64,000 nt of DNA from contig OY997589.1 of the NCBI GenBank assembly GCA_963921825.1, positions 85,482,523-85,546,522 on the forward strand, in the 5' to 3' direction. This DNA comes from Erodium maritimum (Eukaryota; Streptophyta; Magnoliopsida; Geraniales; Geraniaceae). The position numbers and the translations under genes were made by a program. The notes under the pieces were generated by a model, which did no database searches, was not told where the DNA came from, and saw nothing but the letters and a program-made list of their open reading frames with translations. Shown here piece after piece: positions 1 through 11,969 of this stretch. How positions within the stretch are numbered: position 1 is the stretch's first letter; each line of letters opens with the position of its first letter.

Positions 1-784
1 TGGTGAGGGGATTTTTTTTATTAGACAATAAGTTGAAAATAGAAATATTTTACGAGCGATCTAAACCTTTCCCTATAATCCTGAATTTGTACTCAAACAC
101 ATAAAAAAAATTATACTCATCTTGAAAGATTTATTTAATTTTTTATAAAATGGTTTATTTGTAGTAAATTAATTAGTTCATAATTATAAGTTCAAATAAG
201 AAAAAAAATCTTAAAATCCTACAATTCAAAGTGGGCCCCAAGCAAGGATCCAAGAGAAAGATTTCGAGGATCACATTCCCATTTGGGCCATTCCTCTTTG
301 ATTGTGACTGTTTTGCCAATTGGGTCTTTTGGCATCACATATTTGTAATCAAAATGTCTTTGAAAACTTATTTAGTATTTGAATAAACACACCTTCGATT
401 TGATTCCTTGTACCAAGCACAACTATAATTGGTTGATAAGAACATATCCGATATAAAAACATATAAATTTCATCGATTTTTATTACCCTTGTTACGATCA
501 CATCTCAATGTATCGGTATTAAATACTCGATATGATTGATTTGATAGTTGGGTTATAAAAGGAACGAACAATCTTTTTCGTAAAAAATATGAAACCAAAC
601 AAAATACAAGGTCGATAATTGAATTAGAACGGGGACTTCCTCAGCCACATAAGAGAAAGTTAGGCATATTTCAAGTCCTAGGATGAGATTTATCCTAGAG
701 GATAATTGCAAAAGAAATAAAATGCTTTTAAGGTATTTATTTTCAACATTTGTAGTCATTTATTTTTATAATTAAAAATACTAC
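1..784. other. AT-rich intergenic DNA, no gene seen
   Basis: Strongly AT-rich sequence downstream of the RPL15 gene. Only short open frames without codon character or a recognisable family are present, and I see no RNA gene or clear repeat boundary before about position 785. Confidence 0.5.
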
Positions 785-1126
785 ATCAAACTTGTCTTTT
801 TATTACTAGTTGTTGAGAATGACGATTTTACCATTATAGTAGTAAGTAAAAAAAACAAATATCTATTTTTTTTATCCCTTAATTTCCTTCCTTTTTGTGT
901 CAGTACAAAAAATAAGAAAGTTAAGGATCATAAAAATTTGGAATTTTTGGTTCTTTAATAATTATTATTAAAATTTAAATTTCCAATGGTAAAATCGTCA
1001 TTTTAAAACAATTAATACAAATTACAACAAAAAACCAAGTTCGAGATACTTTTTTTTACAGTTATCAAAGAGGGCTACAAATTGCAAAATATGAATACCT
1101 CATGGTACTTTTTTTGCAATCATCCC
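785..1126. mobile_element. Truncated copy of the main hairpin MITE family
   Basis: The block carries the family signature: an AACTTGTCTTTTT-like arm near 790, a segment meaning 'TTTTACCATT' in the middle, and the mirrored arm ending in TTGCAATCATCCC at 1126. The left terminal part of the family consensus is missing, so this is a partial copy. It lies just beyond the stop codon of RPL15, so it could fall in that gene's 3' UTR. Confidence 0.6.
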
Positions 1127-1270
1127 TACCATATCCTGTGCAAGAAACAAATCTCGATCACTGAATTTTCAACTACAAACTCGATTCGGGTCAAAATCGA
1201 ATACAAATTACAAGATATTGCTGTCTTGAAATAGTAAGAACAAACGAAGATACCGAGAGAAAAAGATTGC

Positions 1271-4200
1271 TCAAGCAGATGATGTTTCTTCGCCTGCTGC
1301 TGCAGCAGCCCGTTTCTTGGCAAAGTACTCGTTGGCACGTGCAATGTTCTTCTCCACCGATGGCTTGACCCATTTCTTGCGGCCAGGTAGTACAGTCATG
1401 GAACATCCAGAGGCCTCGAGCTTGGCCTTGGCAGCTTCTGAAAATGACCGAGCTTTGAAGCTGAGCTTCACACTCAGCTCCCCGTGAGCTAGAATCTGCA
1501 GCGGATAGAGAACCAAAGGCGATACTTATAAACCAATGTACTAATCGAATTTAGACAGCTGATGTACGAATGAAAAACCGATGAAAGAAGTTGAAAATAT
1601 GTTTTTAGGAACACAGCTGAGCCAAGAAATAGTATTAACAGGCAATTGTTTTTGGAAGACTGTACCAACTTGCAAAAAGTGTGAACTACATAGTCAACTT
1701 CTGCAATTATCCTTTTGTATAATGCATCAAAATTGACATACTATGTCTTCACTATTCTTTTCTTAAGGATCAGTATATCTGTACCTAGAACTCTGTTTGG
1801 TTTTGGATTCATATGCATGCTTGTAATGGCATTATAAAAAGCAAAACTGAACTTTTGTTAATATACAAAAAGATTCAAGATTTACTAATAGTATACCGGG
1901 AAAATTGCGTAAAATGACCCTCATGTTTGAAATATTGACTACTTGTGTGACTTAGATAAAAAAATCTTGCAACTAGTAGCCCCAAAGTTTTATTTATTTG
2001 CACCGTTAATGAAAAGTAACGGATTTCATCCTAAAAATAGGTCATGTGCCATGCATGTGACCCTGAACTAATCAAAGGAATGAGGGAAAATTTAGTCTTT
2101 TCATCAGGTTTTTAACTGTGATAAACGGTACAAAAATATGAAAGTTCAGGGGTACAAGTTGCAAAAAACAGATACACGAGGGTTGTTTTCGCAATTTTCG
2201 CTAGCATAATTATTATGATACCTTTAGAGGAAGTTTTCTTTCTCTTCCAGACGGGTTGATCAAGCGCTTCTCCGTTAGAGACTCGAGAGAAACCTCTTCT
2301 CCCTCTTTAAATCCTGCAGCTTCTATGTCTTTTAAGTTCACAGGAACATACTTGGGTAACCCAGCACGCATACCTTGCAAGAAGAAGCAAGGACAAAAGT
2401 GTAAATTTCTACTTGTTTTTTTTTGGAAAGGCAAGAAACTAAGAAACTTATAGCCCACCTAAAATGCACTTCAGATGATTCTTAAAGTCAACAAAATGAA
2501 GAAGCAACAATGCTAAATCACACTTTCAAATTTGGAATAATTGCAAGAAAGTACCCCGAGGTATTCGTTTTTTATAACTTTGTAGCCATCTTCCTTGATA
2601 ATCGTGAAAAAGTACCCTGAACTTGTCTTTTTTGTTGTAATTTGTATTAAAATGATGCTTTTACCCTTCCTTTTGGTACCGTACAAAGAGCAACAAATTT
2701 AAGGGAGATTGAACATTTGGTTTTTTCGTTTTCAAAATTATTATCTTTAAAATTTAATTTTCCAAGGGTAAAATCGTCATTTTGAAACAAATTTATACAA
2801 ACTGCAACAAAAAGACAAGTCAAGGCATTTTTTGTAACTATCAAAGAAGAGGGCTACATGTTGCAAAAAGTGAATACCTCGGGGTACTTTTTTGCAATTA
2901 TCCCTTCGTGTCTTAAAGAAACTCGCTCTAATCCTTATTCTTTATCATATCGAAAGATGACCCTAAAACTCGAATTATGATGTTGAATTGCCTAGTAACT
3001 CTATACTCATTACATGGGAAATGAAGAATCGGTGTAATACATGTAATCCATAAACCAAACCACAAATTGTTCAACACATCAAAATCATATCATCTAAGTA
3101 ACCCATTAAAAGATTTCAAAACCACACATATTGATGAACACACTGTACAAGCATACAATGCAAGCAACCACGCCAGTTGTGATGTTACTCTGATGCTTCT
3201 TTTACATATGAGTATATATTAGATCTCGAGTTTGGCAATGGAAGGTCGTGCAACTTGTAGCCCTCTTCTTTGATAATTGCAAAAAAGTGCCCTGAACTTG
3301 TCTTTTTGTTGCACTTTGTATAAATTTCTATCAAAATGATGATTTTACCACTGATAACTTACATTTAAAAAATAATAATTAAAGAACAAAAAATCCAAAT
3401 TCTGACATCCCTTAAGTTTCGCGAAGAAAATTAAGGGATATGAAAACTTGGATTTTTTGTTTTTTACTCATTATTTTTTAAAATCTATATTATAAGGGTA
3501 AAATCATCATTTTTATAAAATTGCAACAAAAAGACAAATGCAGGGTACTTTTTTTACAATTAGCATAGAAGAAGGCAACATATTGCACAAAGTGAATACC
3601 TCATGGTACTTTTTTGAAATCATCCCTTGAGTCTATACTCATATAACTATGAATCAACCAACATAATGCTTAACACACCAAAATCACATCATCTAAATAA
3701 AATCATCAATAGATTTCAAAAGTCTAAGACAGAACCACCAAAACCAGACTTAGCAAAAACACATAACCAAACCAAATCGTGCACATTGTTGCACAATCTA
3801 CGCTCATATCAACCAAGTAACCAAACCATCAACACAATGCAAGCAATACAAGCATAATCAATCAGTATTACCTCCTGCAATTCCTCCCCATTTGGGAAGC
3901 CTCGGGTAAGGATGAATTTTTTTTAATACAAATTGCAATAAAAATCTAAAGTGTAAGGGTGAACTCGTCATTTTCATACAAATCGCAACAAAAAGACAAA
4001 TTCAAGGTACTTTTTCGCAATTAGCATAGAAGAAGGCTACAAATTGCACGAAGTGAATACCTTTGGGGTACTTTTAGCAATTATCCCTTCAATTTATACT
4101 CATAATATAACTACGAATCAAACAACATAATGTTTAACACACCAAAATCATATCATCTAAATAACTCCATAATAGATTTCAAAAAACACCAAAACCAGAC

Positions 4201-5732
4201 TTAGCAAAACACAAAATCAGATCAAATCGCACACATTGTTACACAATCTACAATCATATCAACAAAGTATCCAGACCATCAACACAATGCGAGTAATACA
4301 AAGCATAATCATCAATTAGCATTACCTCCTGCAATTCCTCTCATATCAACATAGAAGAAGGCTACGAATTGCATAAAGTATATACCTCATAGTATTTTTT
4401 TTTTGCAATCATCCCTTGAATCTATACTCATATAACTATGAATCATACAACATAATGTTTATCACACCATAATCATACCATCTAAATAACTCATCAATAG
4501 ATTTCAAAAGTCTAGGAAAGAACCACCAAAACCAGACTTGGCAAAAACACAAACTTATTGCACAATGTACAATGAGTTAATTGCTAAAAGCTACATTATG
4601 TATTGTCCACTTGCGAAAAAACTACATTATGTATTGTCCACGTGCGAGAAGCTACATTTATGTATTGTTCACGTGCGAAAAACTACATTATGTATTGTCC
4701 ACGCCCCTAACTTTAATGGAATATTCCAAGTTTTGTAAGTAAACGACTGTTGTCAAAAGATAGTGTAGTTTAAAAGCGTGAGCAATACATAAGGTATTTG
4801 TTTTTGCAAGTGGACAGTACATAATGTTGCACGATGGGTTAATTGCTAAAAACTACATTATGTATTGTCCACTTGCGAAAAACCTACATTATGTATCGTC
4901 CACGCTTTAAACACATTATGTATTGTCCACGTGCGAAAAACTACATTATGTATAGCTCACGTCCCTAATTTTAACGGAATATCCCAAAATTTTATCGGAA
5001 TATTCCAAAATTTGTAACCAAACGACTGTGGTCAAAAGATAATATAGTTTTTTCGCAATTAACCCATTGTACATTGTGGCCAAGTAAACAATACATAATG
5101 TAATTTTTCGCAAGTGGACAATACATAAGGTAGTTTTTAGCAATTAACCTATGTACAACCATATCAACACAAAGCAAGCACAGAGCATAATCATCAATTA
5201 CCTCCAGCAATTCCCCTCAATTTGGGAAGCCTCCGGTAGAGTGGCATCTGACCTCCCTCGAACCCTCTCATGATTCCTGGACCGGACCGCGATTTCTGAC
5301 CCCTCATACCGAACCCACAACTGTTACCTTGCCCCGCAGCTATACCTCTACCCTTCCTCTTCGGCTTCTTCCTCGAACCCTTCTGCGGACCCAGATTGTC
5401 GAGCCTGAACCTCCCATCGGTAGCCGGAGCCGGCGACGCCGACCCAGATGCCCTCTTCGCGACAATCAGCGCCCTCGACCGCTTGGCCTTGATTTCGAGC
5501 TTCACTGAGGGGAAACTGAAATTGAAATTGAAATTGCTCTGGTACGCCTTCAGACTCGCCGCGTTCCCCTGCAAAAAAGAAGAAGATTGTGGTCATGACG
5601 GCGGCGGAGGAGGAGATAAGGGAGTGAAGAGAGAGGTGGAGTGAGCACCGTGAACGGAGTTGAGAGGCAATGTAGAGCTTTTGGAGGTCTGGTTAAAGGG
5701 GGTGCGGAGGATAAGGAGAGAAGAGCTGCCAT
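1271..5732 (-). CDS. RPL15: Plastid large-subunit ribosomal protein L15 (uL15c), nuclear encoded
   Basis: Nuclear gene for plastid 50S ribosomal protein uL15, which binds 23S rRNA during large-subunit assembly in the chloroplast stroma. Four exons join in frame with GT-AG introns: 5732-5649, 5568-5202, 2373-2222 and 1495-1271, giving 275 residues, close to the Arabidopsis protein as I remember it. Exon 1 and early exon 2 form a Ser/Ala-rich transit peptide. The mature part starts near [10 protein letters not shown] and contains the uL15 block [20 protein letters not shown], then [10 protein letters not shown] and [13 protein letters not shown]; the C-terminus is [13 protein letters not shown] followed by an Ala-rich tail. 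The ATG at 5732 was chosen because the residues after it resemble the Arabidopsis N-terminus and splice cleanly into exon 2. Intron 2 is about 2.8 kb and consists largely of tandem repeats and MITEs, some bearing extra copies of the exon 2 donor. The frame is intact, so the gene looks functional. Confidence 0.95.
1897..2200. mobile_element. Hairpin MITE in RPL15 intron 3
   Basis: The ends are inverted: CGGGAAAATTGCG at the left and CGCAATTTTCG at the right, with further mirrored text inside (a CACGAGGG arm on the right opposite a CCTCATG arm on the left, and AAGTAACGG near 2027 opposite ATAAACGGT near 2122). The flanks ATAGTATAC and CTAGCATAA agree at six of nine positions, weakly suggesting an old 9-bp target duplication. 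No coding capacity. Confidence 0.5.
2534..2904. mobile_element. Hairpin MITE (main family) in RPL15 intron 2
   Basis: Starts GGAATAATTGCAAGAAAG and ends TTTTGCAATTATCCC, which are inverted copies of each other. The centre holds the family's mirrored TTTACCCTT and AAGGGTAAAA segments. The flanking 9-mers TTCAAATTT and TTCGTGTCT match only partly, so the target duplication has decayed or the boundary is off by a base. Confidence 0.7.
3249..3626. mobile_element. Hairpin MITE (main family), left end truncated, RPL15 intron 2
   Basis: Begins within the family's CAACTTGTAGCCCTCTTC arm and ends TTGAAATCATCCC. The two halves around 3430 form a long palindrome: AAATCCAAATTCTGACATCC on the left mirrors GGATATGAAAACTTGGATTT on the right. 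The first 45 or so bases of the left terminus are missing. Confidence 0.65.
3925..4417. mobile_element. Two partial MITE remnants in RPL15 intron 2
   Basis: Right-hand arms of the main family occur at about 3925-4092 (ending GCAATTATCCC) and about 4345-4417 (ending GCAATCATCCC). Each sits at the same place inside successive tandem units, so a single ancient insertion was probably copied along with the unit rather than inserted repeatedly. Confidence 0.5.
4574..5150. mobile_element. Hairpin MITE of a second family in RPL15 intron 2
   Basis: Starts GAGTTAATTGCTAAAAGC and ends TTTTTAGCAATTAACCT. Direct repeats ATGTACAAT (4565-4573) and ATGTACAAC (5151-5159) flank it, a 9-bp target duplication with one mismatch. 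The body repeats the phrase CTACATTATGTATTGTCCAC many times on the plus strand before about 4950 and inverted in the later part. It appears internally duplicated: a second left end begins near 4848. Confidence 0.7.
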
Positions 5733-6317
5733 GGCGAGTGAAGAAGAAGATATGGTTTGGTTCTTCTGAAAAAATGATTTAACGGATATGGTTATTGGTA
5801 TCGATATGCCAAAATACGAGATGTCGTTTTTTTACACCATCCCTAAAACGACAAGTCGTTAACTTGTTTTCCAATGGAAATACACATACCACAGAACTTA
5901 ACTCCCTTTTCACAATTGATTAATTGTATAGAGTTAGTGACAATCCCGTACCAGTTCAGTCTAATCGTATTGGTCGGTTATTTCGGTTAACCGTCAACTT
6001 CCATTCTAAAAAAATGGTTATTTCAATCGATCTTATTCGATTCAGTTATTCTAAGTGTTTTTTGTTTCGATTATTTTTGCTCACTCATACATTTGTCATT
6101 GTTTCGCAAATCCTATTCACCCACTTTTTTGTTTTGATCCCGAATCACCTATCATACGTGATTACTGTAAAGGTACTCTTATAGCATTCTATACGTCTTT
6201 TGCATATAATTATTTCGAACTTACTTTCACATCCTGCTACTTAAATTTTCAAAAAGTTGCATATAACTCTTTCACTATTGATGACGAAAATGCCTTTGAC
6301 TATCATTAAAGAATATA
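5733..6317. other. Upstream region of RPL15 and downstream of the lipase gene
   Basis: Holds the RPL15 promoter (minus strand, upstream of 5732) and AT-rich DNA. No TATA box is obvious at a convincing distance. A stretch rich in CGGTTATTTCGGTTAACCG-like text near 5970 resembles the low-complexity interior of the hAT-like element at 26.5-27 kb. No gene seen. Confidence 0.4.
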
Positions 6318-6659
6318 GGGATAATTGTCCAAAACTACCCTAAAGTTTCGTCCACAAACGAGTTGATGCACAAAGTTTTGTCCACGCTGTGTGGCTACCC
6401 TGAAGTTTTGTCCACGACTTTTTTAGTTTTGGCGTAATAGGGATGTTCACAATGATGGTCTGGGGCCTCTGGGTAGTGCTTCCCAGATTGAATAGAAGTG
6501 TAGACAAAACTTCAATGCACCCACAAAAGCGTGAACAAAACTTCAATGCATCCACAAAAGTGTGGACAAAACTTAAGGGTAGCCACACAGCGTGGACAAA
6601 ACTTTGTGCATCAACTCATTTGTGGACGAAACTTTAGGGTAGTTTTGGACAATTATCCC
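6318..6659. mobile_element. Hairpin MITE, 'GTCCACAAAC' family
   Basis: Near-perfect inverted arms of about 110 bp: it starts GGGATAATTGTCCAAAACTA and ends TAGTTTTGGACAATTATCCC. The flanks AAGAATATA and AAAAATACA agree at seven of nine positions, fitting an aged 9-bp target duplication. The short open frames on both strands are by-products of the palindrome. Confidence 0.8.
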
Positions 6660-6920
6660 AAAAATACATGTACAAACATTTCGATTGGATGTAGAAAGAG
6701 CGTACAGTACACAATACGTATTTGCAATCAACCCTTCGTTACACTATTATTAATCACTTATGTCACATTCGTAAAAAAAGACTACACATCAATCAAAAAC
6801 ATTTTGAAGATGCAGACAGACGTAAAATACATAACACCTATCTGCAATTAACCCCTTATTATACATACTATCAATCACTCTCCTCTAAAAATAAATGTGT
6901 TATTCGATTCCTCATAAACA

Positions 6921-9900
6921 TTAGGAATAAATCGAGCAACGAGAATCGAGCCACGAGACTATATCGCCGAGAACTTCAAAGATTCTATCATCGGGTTCTC
7001 CTTCGAGAATGCAGTGATATCCATCCTCGTAGAGCTTCAACGTTTTATCCTTGCTCGAGGCGTTCTCATAAAGGAACTTGCTCACTTGAGGATCTGTAAC
7101 CTTATCTGAAGCTCCATGAAGAATCAGCAATGGAGAACAAACCTGTAATAAATTGCAATGCCTCAACATGATTCAATTTTTTCTCTCTTGCAACATGAAA
7201 AGCATCAAATTATAGGCAGATGGGAACTGAGCTGACCTTCTCCACTCTTTTCTCGATATCGATAGTGGCATTCAAGAGTTCGACAGCAGTTCTCACTCGT
7301 ATATTGTCATTGTAACACGTCACATTGTAAACAGCCTGAACAAGAAAGGTGTAAGCTTTATAAGCCGCAATGCATATTTGAAAATGGGATAACTGCAACA
7401 AAAGTACCATGTGCTATTCACTTTCTACAAAGGGATCATTGCAAAAAAGCACCCTGATGTATTCATTTTTTGTATCTTGTAGTTCTCTTCTTTGATAATC
7501 GTAAAAAAGTACCATGAACTTGTCTTTTTGGTGTAATTTGTATAAAAATAACGATTCTACCCTTACAACTTAAAAATTACAAGTAAAAAACAAAAAATCC
7601 AAGTTTTCATTATTATTTTTAAAATTTTAGTTTCTAAGGGTAAAATTGTCATTTCAAAACAAATTTATACAAAGTGCAACAAAAAGACAAGTTTAGGGTA
7701 CTTTTCGCAGTTATTAAAGAAGAGGGTTACATGTTGCAAAAAATGAATACCTCATGGTACTTTTTTTGCAATTATCCCTTCTACAAACCATATCCCTCTT
7801 ATTTGATGATGGCAAAGAAAGTCCATGAACTTGTATATTTGTTGCACTTTGTTTCAAAATGAAGATTTTACCCTTGAGACTTTCAACAATAACGAGAAAA
7901 ACAATTTAAAAGCCCAGAATTTTCATCTTTCATTTATAGTTGAAAATCGAAATTAACGAGTGAGAGTTGCAAGCAATACCAATTTTCTTTTCGTTAGATC
8001 TCGGAAGGCGAGCTCAGCTAGGTCCGTCTGTGGCACAATCTTCGCTTTTGGAAGAACTTTGGATGCAAAGGTCAATAGCTTCACAGCTGCTGGTGGGGGT
8101 GTCACTTCCTCTGAAATCTTAGCGAAAGCTCAAAGGTCAGCATAGTTTCATGGCAGATACATACATTCAGAGACTAATATACAAGCAAAATATGAAACTG
8201 TAGCATCTTTTTTATGATCAATTGCTTACAAACGTGTAATTCTCAGGCTCTTCGTGATGCTAAGGCTAGTTTCTTTCTTAAGGACAATATTGTTCTAGCA
8301 GTTGCTAAAAGAACCAGTTTAACTCTGGTTGGAGTTCAACAAAAAAGGTTAATTGAACCAGTTTGTGGGAAATTCATAAGAGTAGTTATGTGCAAGTAAC
8401 CCTAAAAATTTGATTCAATCAGTCTTGAGAAGTTGAGATACAAAAATTTGGAAAGTATAAATAAAATAAACAGTGTTTATGTCATGCCATGGTTCATAAG
8501 CTTAATTCTATTACTAATCAACATTAATTTAGCAAGTAGAAGCATTGGACAGACTTACTTTACACATCGGGGCTACAAGGATTACTCCGTCCCATAGACG
8601 AGGTGCCTTTAGATGAGTTTTTATAGCAACAGCTCCTCCCATAGACTGCCCCAACAAGAACCGGGGCAAACCCTTCAGTTCAGGTCTTGCTGCGGTTCAT
8701 GATAAACCGGGTAAACCATCAAATCCGATAAAATATAAAAATGATGACAAGCATAATAGACTCAATATGATCAATCAAAACCTTGTATTTTTGTGTGATT
8801 TTCAATAACATTATCGACCAGATCATCGAATCTTGGGATGTAACCGTGCAATCCATCAGAAAGGCCGAAACCAGGATGGTCAATAGCATATATGGCATAC
8901 CCAGAAGCAGCTATTTGCTTGGCAATGCCTGAAATTACCGAAGTCTAAACATAAGCATTTAACTTGAATTGCATTTTGGAATAATTGCAAAAAATATCCT
9001 GATATATTCACTTTTTGCTATTTGTAACCCTTTTCTTTGATAATAATTGCAAAAAAAGTGCCCTGAACTTGTCTTTTTTTTTTCACTTTGTATAAGTTGT
9101 ATAAAAGGGACAATTTTATCCTTGCTGATTTAAATTTAAAACACACTAATGAAAGAACAAGATACCCAATTTTTCGTATCCCTTAAATTTCTTATTCTTT
9201 GTACGGTGCAAAGAGGAAGAAAAGTAAGGGATACGAACGAAAAATTAGATTTTTTTACTTATTATTTATAAAATATATGTGGTAAGGGTAAAATCTTCAT
9301 TTTATACAAATTGTAACAAAAAGACAAGTTCAAGATACTTCTTTGCAATTATAAAAAAAGAGGGCTACAAGTTACCAAAAAATGAATAGCTCAGGTACTC
9401 TTTTGCAATTATCCCTTGCATTTTTGAGTGACAAAATGTATAAACATATATCGAACCTTCGAAGAAGAAAGTGCAGGTATCACCATAGCCATGGCAGAAA
9501 AACAAAACACCTTTGATTTCGATGTCCCGTTTGGGCAACCAACTCTTACAGAATATGTTCAATCCCTTTGAATTCCTCTCATACCACTAGTGAACAAACA
9601 TAGAACAAGCTCTCAAATCAACAAAGAAAATACAAATTTCAGATTTGAATACACACCCTTTTCCTTAAATTTTCTCAACTGACAAACAATAGTTAGCAAA
9701 TTAGCATGTAGATTCAAAATTTCAAAGAAATGGCCCATACCACTAGTGAACCAACATATAACAAGTTCTCAAATCAACAAAGAAACTACAGATTTCAGGC
9801 TTCAAAGTAAGATTTGAATACACACCCTTTTCCTTAAATTTCCTCGGCTGACAAATAATAGTTAGCCAATTAGCATGTAGATTCAAAATTTCAAAGCAAT

Positions 9901-10743
9901 GCCTCATACCCACTAGTGAACCAACGTATAACAAGTTATCAAATCAACCAAATAAACAAAGAAACTACAGATTTCAGGCTTCTAAGTAAGATTTGAATAC
10001 ACCCTTTTCCTTAAATTTTCTCGGCTGACAAACAATAGTTGGCAAATTAGCATGTAGATTCAAAATTTCAAAGAAATGCCTCAAACCCAATAGTGAACCA
10101 ATATATAACAAGTTCTCAAATCAACCAAATCAACTACAGATTTCAGGCTTCTAAGTAAGATTTAAATTTCCTCAAAAAAAGTAAGATTTAAATACACCCT
10201 CTTCCTCAAATTTTCTCGGCTGACAAACAATAGTTAGCAAATCAGCATACAGATTCAAAATTTCAAAGAAAATGCCTCTTACAGTTCCAGGAACAGCATC
10301 AATTTACCTCCTCTGTCCTGATCCCAGCCGGAGCCATCTACCCACCAAAACCCCCAACAAATCGGTCAGATCCAGAAACCAAATCAAACGATTAAAACAC
10401 GAAAAAAAATGACCATGGCTCAGAAATCAAGTCAAACCTTGAACAAACAGTGATCGAGCTGCTGCTGCGCCTCCGCGAAGGCCGATCGGACCTGTCTGCG
10501 AGTGTAGGCGAAGTCGAGGTTTCGAGAAGCTATGGAGTTCAGCTCCTCGCTCACTCCTTCAATGCGGACCGGCTGTTGCTGGGCTCTGACGATCAGGCGA
10601 GTAGCCGCCGGTTTCGGGCTCAGCTCCGGCCGGCGTGAGATGGGTATGCTGGGTTTGAGGAGGTGGTTGATCGGCGAAATGGGTTTCCGGCGAAACGGAG
10701 GGAGATGGGGTTGCCGGAAAGGGAAGGTCGGAGCAAGGTCCAT
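6921..10743 (-). CDS. Plastid-type monoacylglycerol lipase (alpha/beta hydrolase, MAGL family)
   Basis: Serine hydrolase of the plant MAGL family, related to Arabidopsis MAGL proteins such as At5g16120 and often annotated as caffeoylshikimate esterase-like. It probably hydrolyses monoacylglycerol or another small ester. Eight exons join in frame: 10743-10438, 10337-10308, 9586-9457, 8928-8782, 8689-8559, 8117-7980, 7335-7237 and 7142-6921, totalling 400 residues. Residues 1 to about 55 look like a plastid transit peptide. Motifs: HGYG at 144-147 (oxyanion region), the nucleophile elbow GQSMGG with Ser220, the likely catalytic Asp340 in ASDKVTD, and His370 in GYHCILEG. The Asp-His spacing of 30 equals that of the human enzyme. 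All donors and acceptors are GT-AG and no frame break was seen. Introns 2, 3 and 6 are swollen by tandem repeats and MITEs. Family assignment is firm; the exact substrate is not known from sequence. Confidence 0.93.
7432..7778. mobile_element. Hairpin MITE (main family) with perfect 9-bp target duplication
   Basis: Starts GGGATCATTGCAAAAAAG and ends TTTTTTTGCAATTATCCC. The perfect direct repeat TTCTACAAA occurs at 7423-7431 and 7779-7787. It sits in intron 6 of the lipase gene. A partial arm of the same family follows at about 7790-7930. This copy is one of the best for defining the element's ends. Confidence 0.88.
8978..9415. mobile_element. Hairpin MITE (main family) with perfect 9-bp target duplication
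   Basis: Starts GGAATAATTGCAAAAA and ends CTTTTGCAATTATCCC. The perfect direct repeat TTGCATTTT is at 8969-8977 and 9416-9424. The element lies in intron 3 of the lipase gene, about 40 bp from exon 3, and is nearly full length with a long palindrome centred near 9200. Confidence 0.9.
9574..10274 (-). repeat. Four tandem 160-195 bp units carrying the exon 3 acceptor of the lipase
   Basis: Units begin at about 9574, 9732, 9902 and 10079 and share text such as TTAGCATGTAGATTCAAAAT. The first unit overlaps the 5' edge of exon 3. Each later unit repeats the junction, with ATACCACTAGTGAAC at 9581 and 9737, and ATACCCACTAGTGAAC or AACCCAATAGTGAAC further on. On the minus strand this is the acceptor CTAG followed by the first codons TGG TAT. 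The repeats fill most of intron 2. Confidence 0.85.
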
Positions 10744-11969
10744 TTTCGAGGCTTCTAGTCCTTAATCGATCAAGGAGCTTTTGAAATGCTATATAGTTGG
10801 CATGAATTGGGTCAAATTCAACTCTTCATCAATAAAAAAAAACTATTTTATAATCATGTGCACCATGTGCTTAATAAATAAAGAGTTAAATATCAAAATT
10901 TATTATAAAATATTAATCACGAGTGTTGTACTACGCTTCAAATGACAAGTTTATTATTTTGAGTATTGATCACGCGATTTTGTTAGTAAAAATAGACTAG
11001 ATATTCCATTTCGTCACTCATATGATTTCATGTGTCATTTAATGAATAGTAAAATAACGATTTTGTTCTTTTTTTACCTATATACATTTTATAAAGAATG
11101 ATAACGAGGATACAATGCTAATGATTCTTATAAAATATATAAAGGTCAAATAATTTAAAATAAAATGGTCATTTTACCATCTATTAAATGACACATAAGG
11201 TCACATGACTAACGGAGTGAAAAACTCCGTCCATCTCTCGGTTGAAGTTTTCTCGTTCTAGTCAGAACAGGCCTGGCGTCCGGTGACGAGTCGGTCCTAA
11301 CGAAGGGGGAGAAGAGCCGACGAGGAGCAGAGCCGCTGGTCGGCGTAGGAGAAGGAGGATCACGAGACACGCGACAAAGACGGTTGGGTTCGGGAAGTTT
11401 CTCGTCGCCAGTCTCAGAGACAGACATGGAAAAGGAGGAGGGCTATCGCAAGACAAGCCTCACCGACAACCTTTCTGATCAGGGCCAATCTGGGCTCCGA
11501 TGGAGACGAATATAAAAAAGAGACGAGGGGTCCGTCTAGGATTTTAGAGAGAGAACTTTATCGTCCTCACATATTTCTCTTAGAATTGATTATTTGATGC
11601 GTGAAAATTAATTAAACAAAACATAAAAATGAAGTCGAATATTTAACATAGTAAAATAATTTCCCTATGAGAAATATCTTGGAAAATGTATAATTTAAAT
11701 TTAAATTAATAAAAAACATAATTATAAAAAGGAAAAACAAAAAGTAGTAAAAAAACAAATGAAATAATATCACTGTATTAAAATTGACATGCACCTAAAC
11801 TCACCTTTACGGCCCACGATCAGGATGGGCCAAAAGCCCACATAGCCTGGGCCCTGTTAATAGCGACCTTGACCAAACTCAACGAGCTCCACTTTAACTT
11901 GTGGCTCCAAAAGCACATCTGTACCAGAATGTGTGACTTGTGCCCATCACCTGTTCGATCAAATTCCTG
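10744..11969. other. Intergenic region with a short inverted repeat
   Basis: Contains the lipase promoter just above 10743. Segments near 11010-11070 (CATGTGTCATTTAATGA) and 11165-11210 (TCTATTAAATGACACAT) are mirrored, probably a small degraded hairpin element. A GC-rich patch at 11210-11540 has two overlapping minus-strand open frames that I do not recognise. No supported gene. Confidence 0.35.

Larger units (their letters stand above)
2985..5202 (-). repeat. Tandem intron repeat carrying duplicated exon 2 donor sites
   Basis: RPL15 intron 2 contains repeated units of roughly 450 bp. Text such as ACACACCAAAATCA(C/T)ATCATCTAA recurs near 3675, 4140 and 4460, with a more diverged relative near 3080. 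The unit ends with a copy of the RPL15 exon 2 3' end and its donor: the true one at 5202 and extra copies near 3871 and 4322. On the minus strand all three read GGAG followed by GTAAT. The 3871 copy retains about 40 bp similar to the exon, the 4322 copy about 20 bp. The third unit was later interrupted by the element at 4574-5150. Confidence 0.75.

Noticed and set aside
5396..5644. Plus-strand frame across RPL15 exon 2
   Set aside because: Antisense shadow of the ribosomal protein exon; no motif.
6340..6637. Overlapping frames on both strands with WTKL / VDKT repeats
   Set aside because: By-products of the palindromic MITE at 6318-6659.
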